DNA of 64,000 bases from Vescimonas fastidiosa (GTDB lineage: Bacteria > Bacillota > Clostridia > Oscillospirales > Oscillospiraceae), in the NCBI RefSeq assembly GCF_018326305.1, contig NZ_AP023415.1, positions 806,001-870,000 of the forward strand, given 5' to 3'. The notes under the pieces were generated by a model. The model made no database searches. It saw only the letters and a program-made list of their open reading frames with translations, and was not told where the DNA came from. The stretch's first letter is position 1, and each line of letters opens with the position of its first letter. The translations under genes were made by a program, and so were the position numbers. Of the stretch, positions 1 through 7,828 are shown piece after piece.

Positions 1-1
1 C

Positions 2-448
2 GCTGCGCTCGGTCGATGCTTCGATCAGAGTCTCCGTGCCTTTGAGGTAGCGGTCGATTCCGGCTATGATTTTACGCAGCTTCCCGATTTCGGAGAAACG
101 CTGCATAACAACATTCACGAATGGTTTTCAGTTGAAGAAAACCGCATTTTATGGGAGGAATTAAAGCCTATGGTAAACATTGAAAAGAAAGAAACCGCTA
201 TGTCCGTCGTACAGGACAACCCCTTTGTGGGGAAAACGCTTGTGGTTACGGGCAAGGTCGAGCCGTACACCCGTGACGGCATCAATGCGAAGATATATTC
301 TTTGGGTGCGAAAGCCGGAAGCTCCGTATCCAAGAATACCGACTACCTGATCTGCGGCGAAAATGCCGGCAGTAAGCTCGCCAAGGCGCAAGCGCTCGGC
401 GTTGCCGTACTGTCTCCGGCAGAGTTTTTCCGTATGATCGGAGAGTAA
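2..448 (+). CDS. NAD-dependent DNA ligase-like protein, C-terminal part (5' end outside window)
   Basis: The frame is open from the first bases, so the gene starts upstream. The visible 148 residues first resemble the helix-hairpin-helix end of LigA (a Phe-rich stretch ending FSVEENRILWEEL). They continue into a BRCT domain: NPFVGKTLVVTGKVEPYTRD, then AGSSVSKNTDYLICGENAGSKLAKA, then a C-terminal PAEFFRMIG. This is the order found in bacterial NAD-dependent ligases, which seal nicks in DNA. An internal ATG at 170 exists, but the homology runs through it, so it is not taken as the start. Whether the adenylation domain is present cannot be seen; it could be a shortened element-borne version. It is the first gene of a rightward run of backbone genes. 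Confidence 0.72.
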   Translation, partial: AALGRCFDQSLRAFEVAVDSGYDFTQLPDFGETLHNNIHEWFSVEENRILWEELKPMVNIEKKETAMSVVQDNPFVGKTLVVTGKVEPYTRDGINAKIYSLGAKAGSSVSKNTDYLICGENAGSKLAKAQALGVAVLSPAEFFRMIGE

Positions 449-517
449 ATAATCAATAGAATGACGGGCGGAGAGGAAGTTTTTCTTCTCCGCCCTTGTC
501 GGATCGGAGGAAATGCT

Positions 518-691
518 ATGGCAAAGAAATATAGGGTCACCATAACCGAAACGCTGAAACGAACGGTCGATGTGACGGCAGAAAGCAAAGAGGCCGCTGA
601 GCAGATCGTCGGCGACGAATGGTACAGCGGCAAGCATATTCTGACTGCCGATGATTTTATCGGCGTTGAATTTGAAGCAAATACTATTTAG
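518..691 (+). CDS. DpnD/PcfM-like small protein
   Basis: A 57-residue protein beginning MAKKYRVTITETLKRTVDV with a following EAAEQIV helix. This pattern is typical of the DpnD/PcfM-like family found on conjugative plasmids and integrative elements, whose function is unknown. The start at 518 is chosen over an upstream ATG at 461 because GGAGG lies just before it and the family begins here. It lies between the ligase-like gene and the Cys-rich gene in the same direction, so it is probably co-transcribed. Confidence 0.65.
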   Translation: MAKKYRVTITETLKRTVDVTAESKEAAEQIVGDEWYSGKHILTADDFIGVEFEANTI

Positions 692-707
692 GAAAGGACT
701 GAAACGA

Positions 708-2051
708 ATGGAAGAATTAAAAAAGGCCTTTTACGAGGTCATGTATAAGTATGAAAAATCCTTTGGCGAAACCGGCGTTATGACAAATCTGAACTTATGG
801 GCACAAGAAAAAGCAGGATTGCTCGAATTGCTGCGCCGCCATCCGAATTGGGATGAGGACGCAAAGGCAATCGTGTTTTCCTTTGACGAGGGACGCGGTA
901 TTCAGCGTGATGTCGTGGACGAGATTGCTTTTACTATGGAGGATCTTGCCGCCGAGCAGATCAATGAAGAACAGCGTTTGGAGGATTTCCGCATTGCTCT
1001 GCGTGCCGCTGTCAACGAGTACAGCAGCACGCTGTCCGAGCAAACGCTGGAGATCATCCGTACCCGTGGCGGTATAAAATGCGCCGAGGGACAGAAAACC
1101 AGCCGGATCATCGGCAAGCTGTGCCGCAGTTTCGGTGTGGACGGGCATGAGCGTTATAATGCGGTATTTGCCCAGCTTTCCGATTCTCTGAATCCTCTGC
1201 AAATGCTCAAAACGGCGCTGTTATCTCTGCACCCGTGTGATTTTCTCGAAATGTCTAACAAGGACAACACCTGGACTTCCTGCCACAATCTCGAAAGCGG
1301 CAGCTATCAGGCCGGTACGCTGTCCTATATGACTGACGATGTGAGCATGATCTTCTTCACGGTTGACCCGGAAGTGAAAGACCATTATTACCGTGCGCCG
1401 AGACGGTCACGGCAGATGTTTTTCTACAAGGATCAAACGCTGTTTCAATCAAGGCTCTATCCGAGCGATTTGTCGGAGCAAATGGATCTGTACCGCAGTA
1501 TCGTACAGAAAGCGATTGCGACCTGCCTCGGTGTGCCAAATCGTTGGGTGCTGAAAAAGAAGCGTGAGGATGTGAACGAGTGCTGCACCAGCGGCGAAGG
1601 CAGCCGTCAATATCCCGACTATAATTACTACGGGAATCTGTCGATGCTAAAAACCGCTGCCGCACCCAGTCATTTCGTCATTGGAGGCCCATCACTCTGT
1701 GTTTGCTGCGGCCAAGCGTACCATTCGGGTCACTTGAAATGCCGATGCGAGGATACCGTTGTCTGCAAGGATTGCGGCAATACTGTTCCCAAGCAAAATG
1801 CAAGATATATTGAAGGAGTCTATCACTGCCATGCGTGCCTGCATATCTGCGGCTCGTGCGGTGAGATGATCCACGGAACAATGTATCCGGCATACGACCG
1901 CAGAGGCCGGTTGGTAGAGATATGCGAAGCCTGCTACCGGGCATCGCTTGAGCCGTGTGCGGCCTGCAGCGTTTGCAGCATCTGCCGCATCATCGGCAAT
2001 GCGTTCTGCCACAGGACTTCGGTCACAGCTGCGGAAGGCGGTGCGAGATGA
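708..2051 (+). CDS. Cysteine-rich element protein of unknown function
   Basis: A 447-residue protein with no family I can name. The N-terminal two thirds is a soluble alpha/beta-looking region containing a conserved-looking block, PCDFLEMSNKDNTWTSCHNL. The last 120 residues carry many Cys pairs (CVCCGQ, CRCEDTVVCKDCG, CHACLHICGSCG, CEACYR, CAACSVCSIC), so several zinc-ribbon-like knuckles are likely. The start at 708 follows AGGAAAGG; the longer frame from 651 overlaps the preceding gene. The stop overlaps the next start (ATGA at 2048-2051), which suggests translational coupling. A DNA- or RNA-binding role is only a guess from the zinc knuckles. Confidence 0.8.
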   Translation: MEELKKAFYEVMYKYEKSFGETGVMTNLNLWAQEKAGLLELLRRHPNWDEDAKAIVFSFDEGRGIQRDVVDEIAFTMEDLAAEQINEEQRLEDFRIALRAAVNEYSSTLSEQTLEIIRTRGGIKCAEGQKTSRIIGKLCRSFGVDGHERYNAVFAQLSDSLNPLQMLKTALLSLHPCDFLEMSNKDNTWTSCHNLESGSYQAGTLSYMTDDVSMIFFTVDPEVKDHYYRAPRRSRQMFFYKDQTLFQSRLYPSDLSEQMDLYRSIVQKAIATCLGVPNRWVLKKKREDVNECCTSGEGSRQYPDYNYYGNLSMLKTAAAPSHFVIGGPSLCVCCGQAYHSGHLKCRCEDTVVCKDCGNTVPKQNARYIEGVYHCHACLHICGSCGEMIHGTMYPAYDRRGRLVEICEACYRASLEPCAACSVCSICRIIGNAFCHRTSVTAAEGGAR

Positions 2052-3052
2052 TTCGATTTGATGATATTCTCCGTATGCGGCAAAAGGAACTGAAGCATTA
2101 TCTGGCCGGTCACCTGAAGAAACTTGGCTATGAGACAGTCAAAAAGAAAGGCTTCCTCTATGCCGAGGGCACAGTGCCGGTGCTGTTGGTCGCCCATTTG
2201 GACACCGTACATAATGAGCTGCCGCATATCATCTGCCGATCCGAAGACGGGCGCTATATCATGTCCCCGCAAGGGATCGGCGGCGACGACCGGTGCGGCG
2301 TATATATGATCTTACAGATCATTAGCGAAGTACGCTGCCATGTGCTGTTCTGCGAGGATGAGGAAACCGGCGGACAGGGCGCCAAAGCGTTTGAACGGAG
2401 CGGGATCCAGATCGATGTGAATTACATTGTAGAGGTGGACCGCCGTGGGAACAACGACGCTGTGTTTTACAACTGCGACAACCCGAAGTTTTCTGAGTTT
2501 GTCTGCTCCTTCGGTTTCCGTGAGGCAATGGGCTCCTTCAGCGACATTTCCGTTGTTGCGCCATATCTCAAAACAGCAGCGGTAAATATTAGTGCCGGTT
2601 ACTACAATGAGCACCGATTGCACGAAGTGATCGACTGGTCTGCCATGCAGAACAATGTCGAGCGCATCAAGCAGATGGTGCAGACGGAAACCGGCAAGTA
2701 TCCTTACAGAAAGCGAAAGCTATATGCCGGCTCCTATTTCGGGCAGCAGACGCTGTTCGACATAGAGCCTGCCGGCAGAGATAAGGAAAAGCTGCTGATG
2801 GAGCTGCCGGAAGGAACGCGGCTTATGATGAACGGGTGCGAGGTCACACCTTCTTTTCCGTATCTTATGGATAACGAAGGCAATGTGTACGCCGGCATTC
2901 AGGAGCTTGACGCTGCAGTTTTATCGGAAAATTCCATTGCCTGCGACGAGAATGGGGAGCTTCTCTCCTTTTCGGTGTTTGACGCCAAGCGGATGAAAGT
3001 TCTCTCTATGGAGTCGGCAATGGAACAGTTAGGAATGGATATTGGGTGGTAG
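2048..3052 (+). CDS. M20/M28-like metallopeptidase
   Basis: A 334-residue protein with the ordered metal-ligand motifs of the M20/M28 dizinc peptidase fold: VAHLDTVH (about residue 45), GGDDRCGV (about 79), CEDEETGGQGA (about 103), VEVDRRG (about 128) and a late H in NISAGYYNEHRLHE. These families remove N-terminal residues from peptides or act as related hydrolases. About 90 C-terminal residues after the peptidase fold are unassigned. It is translationally coupled to the upstream Cys-rich gene by a 4-bp overlap. The substrate in a mobile-element context is unknown. Confidence 0.72.
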   Translation: MIRFDDILRMRQKELKHYLAGHLKKLGYETVKKKGFLYAEGTVPVLLVAHLDTVHNELPHIICRSEDGRYIMSPQGIGGDDRCGVYMILQIISEVRCHVLFCEDEETGGQGAKAFERSGIQIDVNYIVEVDRRGNNDAVFYNCDNPKFSEFVCSFGFREAMGSFSDISVVAPYLKTAAVNISAGYYNEHRLHEVIDWSAMQNNVERIKQMVQTETGKYPYRKRKLYAGSYFGQQTLFDIEPAGRDKEKLLMELPEGTRLMMNGCEVTPSFPYLMDNEGNVYAGIQELDAAVLSENSIACDENGELLSFSVFDAKRMKVLSMESAMEQLGMDIGW

Positions 3053-3089
3053 GCTCCTCTGCTCACCCAAGCATTAGAAAGGAGTTGCC

Positions 3090-3323
3090 ATGAGAAAGAT
3101 CACCGTTCTCGACTTTTGCAGTCGGATCGGAATTGCCAGCGATGAGATACCAGTCGTTGTAAAGGCCGGGATCAATATAGTAGGTCGCTACCGCAGTTTA
3201 TATAAACTGACGGCACAGGCTATGCCCGACTTGCTGGAGGCTAAGGTGCAATCTGTAACCTCGACACGAGAAGAAGTCATCCTTCAAATTACTTTCAAGG
3301 ACTTCAGCACGAAACGACCATAA
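3090..3323 (+). CDS. Small hypothetical protein
   Basis: A 77-residue protein preceded by AAGGAG at a normal distance from the ATG. No motif is recognised. It ends 17 bp before an intrinsic terminator, so it closes the first rightward operon. Treated as real because of its ribosome site, its position and the absence of a competing frame. Confidence 0.65.
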   Translation: MRKITVLDFCSRIGIASDEIPVVVKAGINIVGRYRSLYKLTAQAMPDLLEAKVQSVTSTREEVILQITFKDFSTKRP

Positions 3324-3340
3324 TCGTATATGAGCGAATA

Positions 3341-3376
3341 GCACCTCACGGGATTTTTCCCCGTGAGGTGCTTTGT
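3341..3376 (+). terminator. Intrinsic terminator
   Basis: An 11-bp perfect stem (GCACCTCACGG / CCGTGAGGTGC) with a 9-nt loop, followed by a T-rich tail, directly downstream of the 77-residue gene. Confidence 0.85.
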
Positions 3377-3492
3377 CTTATCACTATTTTTTACTTGCGG
3401 GACTATTTTGCCCCTTTGCGGAAATCTGTTGAAATAACACGCATTAAAGTCGTAATTAAAGAGTATAAACCAAAAACAAAGGAGATTTTACC

Positions 3493-4404
3493 ATGCTAAT
3501 CAGTATCGACCACGGGAATAAACAAATCAAAACCAACCACAGGACCTTTGTGTCCGGGCTTCGGGAAAGCGACACAAAGCCGCCCTTCGGAAAGGATGTT
3601 CTGTTCTACAAGGGCAAGTATTATACCCTCACCGATCAGCGCATCCCGTATATGCGGGACAAGACGGCTGACGAACGGTATTTTATCCTCACGCTGTTTG
3701 CCGTTGCCTTTGAGCTTGCCGGAACCGAGTACCGCAAGGACGAGATCGTAGATGTGCAGCTTGCGGTAGGCCTGCCGCCTGCCCATTACGGAGCGCAATA
3801 CGAACGGTTTGAAAACTATTTTCTGAACCGGGATATTATTGACTTCCAGCTCGACGGCAGACCGTACTCTGTATTCATCAGCACGGCGATTTGCTTTCCG
3901 CAGGCTTACGCTGCCATTATGCCGATCTATCAGCGGATCCATTCGTATTCAAAGGTTGCAGTGCTGGACATTGGCGGTTTTACTGCCGACTATCTGCTGG
4001 TGAAAAACGGCGAGGCGGATCTGTCTGCCTGCGACTCACTGGATAACGGCGTCATCACTCTTTACAATGGAATCAAATCCAAGGTCAATGCGGATTTTGA
4101 CATCCTCCTGGACGAGTCGGACATTGATGCTATCTTGAAGGATACGCCTACCGATTTTGACGAAAGTGTGATCCGTATCGTGCAGGAGCAGGCGCAACAG
4201 TTTATCAACGATCTTTTCGGCAAGCTCAGAGAGCGGATGATTGATTTGCGCTCCGGCAAGGCTGTGTTTGTCGGCGGCGGTTCTATCCTACTGAAGAAAC
4301 AAATCGAAGCGTCCGGCAAGGTCGGCGCACCGATTTTTGTCGATGAGATTTCCGCCAATACAAAGGGCTACGAGCTGTTGTTCAAGGCCGCTTGTATGGG
4401 GTGA
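3493..4404 (+). CDS. ParM/StbA-like actin-family segregation ATPase
   Basis: A 303-residue actin-like ATPase. It has an N-terminal phosphate-binding segment ISIDHGNKQIK, a central phosphate-2 motif VAVLDIGGFTADYLLV near residue 157, and a late adenosine motif VFVGGGSILL near residue 258. The length and these three blocks fit ParM/Alp-type filament proteins that segregate low-copy DNA. An AAAGGAG site precedes the ATG. The next gene, 5 bp downstream, looks like the DNA-binding adaptor. A segregation system suggests the element has a replicating circular form or needs stable maintenance. Confidence 0.82.
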   Translation: MLISIDHGNKQIKTNHRTFVSGLRESDTKPPFGKDVLFYKGKYYTLTDQRIPYMRDKTADERYFILTLFAVAFELAGTEYRKDEIVDVQLAVGLPPAHYGAQYERFENYFLNRDIIDFQLDGRPYSVFISTAICFPQAYAAIMPIYQRIHSYSKVAVLDIGGFTADYLLVKNGEADLSACDSLDNGVITLYNGIKSKVNADFDILLDESDIDAILKDTPTDFDESVIRIVQEQAQQFINDLFGKLRERMIDLRSGKAVFVGGGSILLKKQIEASGKVGAPIFVDEISANTKGYELLFKAACMG

Positions 4405-4409
4405 TGTGA

Positions 4410-4787
4410 ATGGCGAAGAAAGATATTTACAAGTTCACTATTCAATTCAGCGGCGGAGATCCGCAGCATCAGCAGGTTGCGGAAATACTCAATCAGCAGG
4501 GGCGCCGGAAAGCACAGTTTCTTGTAAACACAGTTCTGCACTACATTCATTGCTCCGAAACGCCCGATATTCCTCAGCCGTCACCAGTTAATACCGACGC
4601 CATTGAAGCAATCGTGCGGCGCATTATGGAGGAATACTCAGAAAAGCCCACCCCAAAAGATGTCGGACAGGCGCCGGAGAAAAAGACGGTCAAATCCGAA
4701 GAGATCGCCTTTGATGACGCTGCCGAACTGCTGGGAGAGGATGGTATGGCGGCAATCAAAAATACTATGGCAAGTTTCAGAAGATGA
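4410..4787 (+). CDS. ParR-like partner of the ParM-type ATPase
   Basis: A 125-residue protein starting MAKKDIYKFTIQFSGGDPQHQQVAEILNQQGRRKAQFL. This is a ribbon-helix-helix-like N-terminus as seen in plasmid StbB/ParR adaptors, followed by a charged, poorly structured C-terminal half that would contact the filament. It lies 5 bp after the ParM-like gene, the usual operon order. No obvious iteron array (parC) is visible in the 115 bp upstream of the ATPase gene. The assignment is mainly from context and N-terminal form. Confidence 0.65.
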   Translation: MAKKDIYKFTIQFSGGDPQHQQVAEILNQQGRRKAQFLVNTVLHYIHCSETPDIPQPSPVNTDAIEAIVRRIMEEYSEKPTPKDVGQAPEKKTVKSEEIAFDDAAELLGEDGMAAIKNTMASFRR

Positions 4788-4791
4788 GTAA

Positions 4792-4825
4792 GGGCGGCAG
4801 GAGCAAAACTCCTGCCGCCCTTTTA
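4792..4825. terminator. Bidirectional terminator between convergent operons
   Basis: An 11-bp stem (GGGCGGCAGGA / TCCTGCCGCCC) with a short loop and a T-run on the plus strand. It lies between the rightward parMR-like pair and the leftward sigma/HTH pair, so it may serve both. Confidence 0.85.
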
Positions 4826-4827
4826 TT

Positions 4828-5010
4828 TTATGGGTCAAAACGGTCTATGCAGCGCATAAACACAATGCAAAGCTCCTGGTACAGATCCTCGTCAAGAATT
4901 CCGTCTATAATTGATTCTTTCAGTAGCAAGGGCTGATATAGCATCAGTAATTCTGTTGTGGCTGTTCTGTCTCCGAATTTTGCTTGCAACAGTAACTCTT
5001 TGAAATTCAT
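4828..5010 (-). CDS. Conjugative-transposon helix-turn-helix protein (Tn916 ORF8-like)
   Basis: A 60-residue protein, MNFKELLLQAKFGDRTATTELLMLYQPLLLKES. It matches the short helix-turn-helix family that accompanies a small sigma factor on Tn916-type elements (AKxGDxxA..ELL..Y.PLL pattern). It overlaps the end of the sigma-like gene by 4 bp, so the two are coupled. It is probably a regulator of transfer or excision genes. Confidence 0.72.
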   Translation of the reverse strand: MNFKELLLQAKFGDRTATTELLMLYQPLLLKESIIDGILDEDLYQELCIVFMRCIDRFDP

Positions 5011-5399
5011 TTTGATTCACCTTCTTCCATAAATCGGCGGAGCTTCTTTATTGCACGGTAATACAGTGAGGCTACAGTCTTATAGGACATACCGAGTTCA
5101 TCCGATAATTGCCCGAAGCTTTTTTCCTCAATGATTCTTTCAAGGACGATCCGCCGTTCGTTTTCCTTGATTGACCGAAGCGCTTGCCGCACGGTCTCAT
5201 GATCCGTGATCTCCTGAATGATGTCCGTTGTATCGAACAGGAGATAGTCCAGGTCAAAAAGCGGTGTTTCAAAGCGAAACTTGCGGCTTTTCTCGGTCAA
5301 AAATTGAATTCTCCGATTATGGACTGCCTTTTTCACATAGGCCGAAAACTGGTTTTGCAATATTTCCTGCTCAGTTGAGCCATTATTCTTTTTATACAT
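5007..5399 (-). CDS. Sigma-70-like factor of conjugative transposon type
   Basis: A 130-residue protein with a C-terminal sigma region-4 helix-turn-helix (RRIVLERIIEEKSFGQLSDELGMSYKTVASLYYRAIKKLRRF split over about residues 83-124). It matches the small Tn916-family sigma proteins. The start at 5399 is chosen because GGAGGG lies 7 bp upstream; the longer frame has no ribosome site. It pairs with the overlapping HTH gene at 4828-5010. Confidence 0.78.
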   Translation of the reverse strand: MYKKNNGSTEQEILQNQFSAYVKKAVHNRRIQFLTEKSRKFRFETPLFDLDYLLFDTTDIIQEITDHETVRQALRSIKENERRIVLERIIEEKSFGQLSDELGMSYKTVASLYYRAIKKLRRFMEEGESK

Positions 5400-5406
5400 A
5401 TAAAAC

Positions 5407-5600
5407 CCTCCGTGTTTCTTGTCTGGCGTATGGGAGCAGACAAACACGGAGGAGAACGGCACCCGGGGCAATGACAGTTAAAACAAAAGAAAGCGCATTG
5501 ACGGACATGAAAATCCGAAAATGCGCTTTCCTCTGCGTATATACAAGTGTCGTTATGATAATATGTGCCGGGCGGTGTGTCCCAAATAATTGAGAAAAGC
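5407..5600 (+). promoter_or_regulatory. Hairpin-rich leader region with a possible 40-residue leader peptide
   Basis: Two inverted repeats lie here: CCGTGTTTCTTGTCT with AGACAAACACGG (about 5411-5450), and GAAAGCGCATT with AATGCGCTTTC (about 5489-5530). A rightward small frame, 5471-5593, has GGAGGAG about 13 bp upstream. It encodes 40 residues whose last 28 are Cys- and Val-rich and whose codons run through the second hairpin, as in attenuation leaders. No structural gene follows immediately; the next rightward gene is the XRE regulator at 5852. It could be the relic of a lost resistance-gene leader. Confidence 0.35.
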
Positions 5601-5619
5601 AGTTGCAATACATAAGAAA

Positions 5620-5823
5620 CGAGCTGCAACTCATATTCGTGAGTGCAACTCGTTTTAGGTGTCCAAGTATTATGCTCTAAGAGAAGTAAAAATAGACTTC
5701 GTCTTCCGCCGTTAGCTTAAATGAACCTCCTCATATGTACCATAGTGCTCCTTTCACACATAAAAAGCGAACCACAACTCACTAAATGCGAGCCGTAAGG
5801 ATATTTATACGAACTGTAGCTCA
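5620..5823. repeat. Operator-like repeated motif upstream of the XRE regulator
   Basis: Three copies of a 14-bp motif, CGARCYRYARCTCA: 5620-5633 (CGAGCTGCAACTCA), 5768-5781 (CGAACCACAACTCA) and 5810-5823 (CGAACTGTAGCTCA). A partly inverted copy lies at 5641-5652 and a weaker one near 5841-5855 at the gene start. They occupy the otherwise empty 250 bp before the regulator and look like binding sites for it. Confidence 0.55.
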
Positions 5824-5851
5824 CACTAAAATATATATGAGGTGAACTACA

Positions 5852-6181
5852 GTGCAAAATGTATTAGATACCTTCGCTGCGGAAGTGCTCCGAAAGCGCA
5901 AGGCGATTGGCTACACACAGAGGCAGCTGGCGGATAAGCTCCATATGAGCATCCGTACTATTCAGGATCTGGAACACGGAATCAGCAATCCAAAAGCCGA
6001 AACCATCTTGCTTATTGCGAGAGAATTGGATATCAGTATTGATGCGATCCTGTTTCCCAATATTGTGCGAGGGCATATTTCAAAAACCGCTATGGATTTC
6101 TTCGCCGGAAAGAGTGAGGCAGAGGTTCAAAAGTATGTGTCCTTGTGTCAACAAGCAGATAAGCTGAAAACTGATAAATGA
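5852..6181 (+). CDS. XRE-family transcriptional regulator
   Basis: A 109-residue protein with a helix-turn-helix at about residues 10-65 (LRKRKAIGYTQRQLADKLHM, then TIQDLEHGISNPKAETILLIARELDISID). A short C-terminal tail, AMDFFAGKSEAEVQKYVSLC, is typical of element-borne repressors. The start codon is GTG with AGGTG just upstream. The repeated motifs upstream suggest autoregulation. Its targets cannot be read from sequence. It points away from the cargo operons and is separated from them by a terminator. Confidence 0.82.
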   Translation: MQNVLDTFAAEVLRKRKAIGYTQRQLADKLHMSIRTIQDLEHGISNPKAETILLIARELDISIDAILFPNIVRGHISKTAMDFFAGKSEAEVQKYVSLCQQADKLKTDK

Positions 6182-6252
6182 GCAGCCGTTTACAAAGATA
6201 AGCGGTTGCTTCTTTTTTCGATATATTGTTTGTCTTTTGACCTGCCACAACA

Positions 6253-6303
6253 AAAATCCCTATGTTCCTGCTATTCTAAGGATAGCAAAACATAGGGATT
6301 TTT
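6253..6303. terminator. Bidirectional terminator ending cargo operon C and the XRE gene
   Basis: A long stem (AAAATCCCTATGTT / AACATAGGGATTTT) with a smaller inner hairpin (GCTATTC..GGATAGC). The T-run on one side and the A-run on the other let it work for both strands. Confidence 0.85.
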
Positions 6304-6334
6304 TAGGGAATATATCGGGAAGAATTCGGTAGTT

Positions 6335-7042
6335 TTATTTTCTGTTGTAACAAAATCGGTAGCCGACACCCCAAACATTTTTTATCTGGACCGAATCGTC
6401 ATCGGACAGTTTCTGCCGGAGTGATTTTATATGAGCTTTAACCACCTCATCAACATTATATGCAGTCTGCTCACTCCACAAGAGATCATAAAGCTGATCA
6501 CAGGTAAATACTTTGTTTGGATTCTCGGCAAACAGAAGCAGCAGGTCAAATTCCTTTCGTGTCAGCATAATTTCCTTTTCGCCAAGGAACGCTTGCCGAC
6601 TCTCCGGAGAAATACGCAGCCTTCCGGCCACTGTCATTTTGCATGAGCTATTTTCCTCTTTCCGTGTTTGCATGTGTGGCGAATACGCCTGTATGAGGGC
6701 TTGCGCTTGCGCAAAGCATTCTTCCATCGAATACGGCCGACACAGATATGCGTGCGCACCTGCCCGCAGAGAATTGAGGCGTTCTTCCGCATCCGCCGTA
6801 TCGGACCCTAAAACTAAAATGGGAACGCCCTTTACTTTGCGTAGAGCATCCAGAAACCGGTGGTCGTCCTCTGCTGAAAGAGCGACATCTAAAATGGCTA
6901 AGCAAAAATCCCTGTGTACAACATGATAAAGTAAATCCGCTATGGTTTTCGGCCATATGACTGCATAACTTCTCGCTTCAAAATAGCTGCTTATCCTCTC
7001 TGCCTCGTCTATATTTCTATCCAACAGCAAAATATTGCTCAT
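6335..7042 (-). CDS. Atypical OmpR/PhoB-type response regulator
   Basis: A 235-residue protein with a receiver domain (1-120) and a C-terminal winged helix (about 135-232, ending VWGVGYRFCYN). The phospho-acceptor Asp52 is present (AILDVAL). The acidic pair is reduced to Asp8-Arg9, and the invariant switch Lys is Arg102 (YLCRPYS). This suggests altered or phosphorylation-independent signalling. No histidine kinase is adjacent. It is the last gene of operon C, so it would be made when the cargo regulon is on. The nearest AGGAGG is about 15 bp from the ATG, so expression may be weak. Confidence 0.85.
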   Translation of the reverse strand: MSNILLLDRNIDEAERISSYFEARSYAVIWPKTIADLLYHVVHRDFCLAILDVALSAEDDHRFLDALRKVKGVPILVLGSDTADAEERLNSLRAGAHAYLCRPYSMEECFAQAQALIQAYSPHMQTRKEENSSCKMTVAGRLRISPESRQAFLGEKEIMLTRKEFDLLLLFAENPNKVFTCDQLYDLLWSEQTAYNVDEVVKAHIKSLRQKLSDDDSVQIKNVWGVGYRFCYNRK

Positions 7043-7068
7043 TCTATAATCACGCTTTCCTCCGCCGG

Positions 7069-7806
7069 TTACATCCTGTCGTTGCGTCTGCCGAATAAGG
7101 TTAAAACATAGAGGAAAAAGCGCAGAAAATAAACGAGAGAAGTCATAAGTGAAGCCAGGTAAGTGAGAGCAGCAGCGGACAGTACTTTCTTTGCTCCCGG
7201 CATCTCATCTGTCGTCAGTATTCCTTCCTGCAAAAGCATTTTTCCTGCACGGCGGCTTGCATTGATCTCTACCGGCAGCGTAACTAAAGTAAAAAGGAAG
7301 GATGTTCCGTACAAAATCACGCCGATCATTGCGATGTGAAATCCCATCTCAGGATCGGCACTGATCACAAAGGCGTCAAGCAAAAGCCCGATCAACACCA
7401 ATGGCAATGCCAGCCTTGATCCGAAATTCACTACAGAAACCAGTGCTGTGCGGAATCTGTAAAACCAATAGCCTTCCTGTTTCTGCATGACATGTCCCAT
7501 TTCGTGGGCAGCAACAGCTACGGATGCCACCGAGCTGTTGCCGTAAGTGCTTTCGGAAAGATTGACAACGCCTCTTCTCGGGTCATAGTGGTCGCTCAGG
7601 TTTCCTTTTACACGCCCGACGGATATTCCGTTTACCCGATTCGACCACAATAATTGGGCGACGGTATCATATCCGGTCTTTCCCGAACGGCACCGGACTT
7701 TAGAGTATTTTGAAAATGCCGAATGAACCTTTCCGCTTGCAATCGCAGAAAATAAGGTGCAAAACAGCATAGCGGTTATAAACCATATATAATCATTCCA
7801 GTACAT
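7069..7806 (-). CDS. YugP-type membrane zinc metallopeptidase
   Basis: A 245-residue protein with an N-terminal membrane segment and a zinc motif AAHEMGHVMQ (about residue 99). Three or more hydrophobic segments follow (about 120-150, 155-180, 205-235). This architecture and the VNLSESTYGNSSVASVAVAAHE block match the neutral zinc peptidase family of YugP. The role is probably membrane-protein proteolysis, but no substrate is established. It lies in operon C, a membrane-stress context that also includes FtsH in operon B. GGAG lies upstream of the ATG. Confidence 0.85.
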   Translation of the reverse strand: MYWNDYIWFITAMLFCTLFSAIASGKVHSAFSKYSKVRCRSGKTGYDTVAQLLWSNRVNGISVGRVKGNLSDHYDPRRGVVNLSESTYGNSSVASVAVAAHEMGHVMQKQEGYWFYRFRTALVSVVNFGSRLALPLVLIGLLLDAFVISADPEMGFHIAMIGVILYGTSFLFTLVTLPVEINASRRAGKMLLQEGILTTDEMPGAKKVLSAAALTYLASLMTSLVYFLRFFLYVLTLFGRRNDRM

Positions 7807-7828
7807 AGCATTTCTCCGATCTGCGTAC

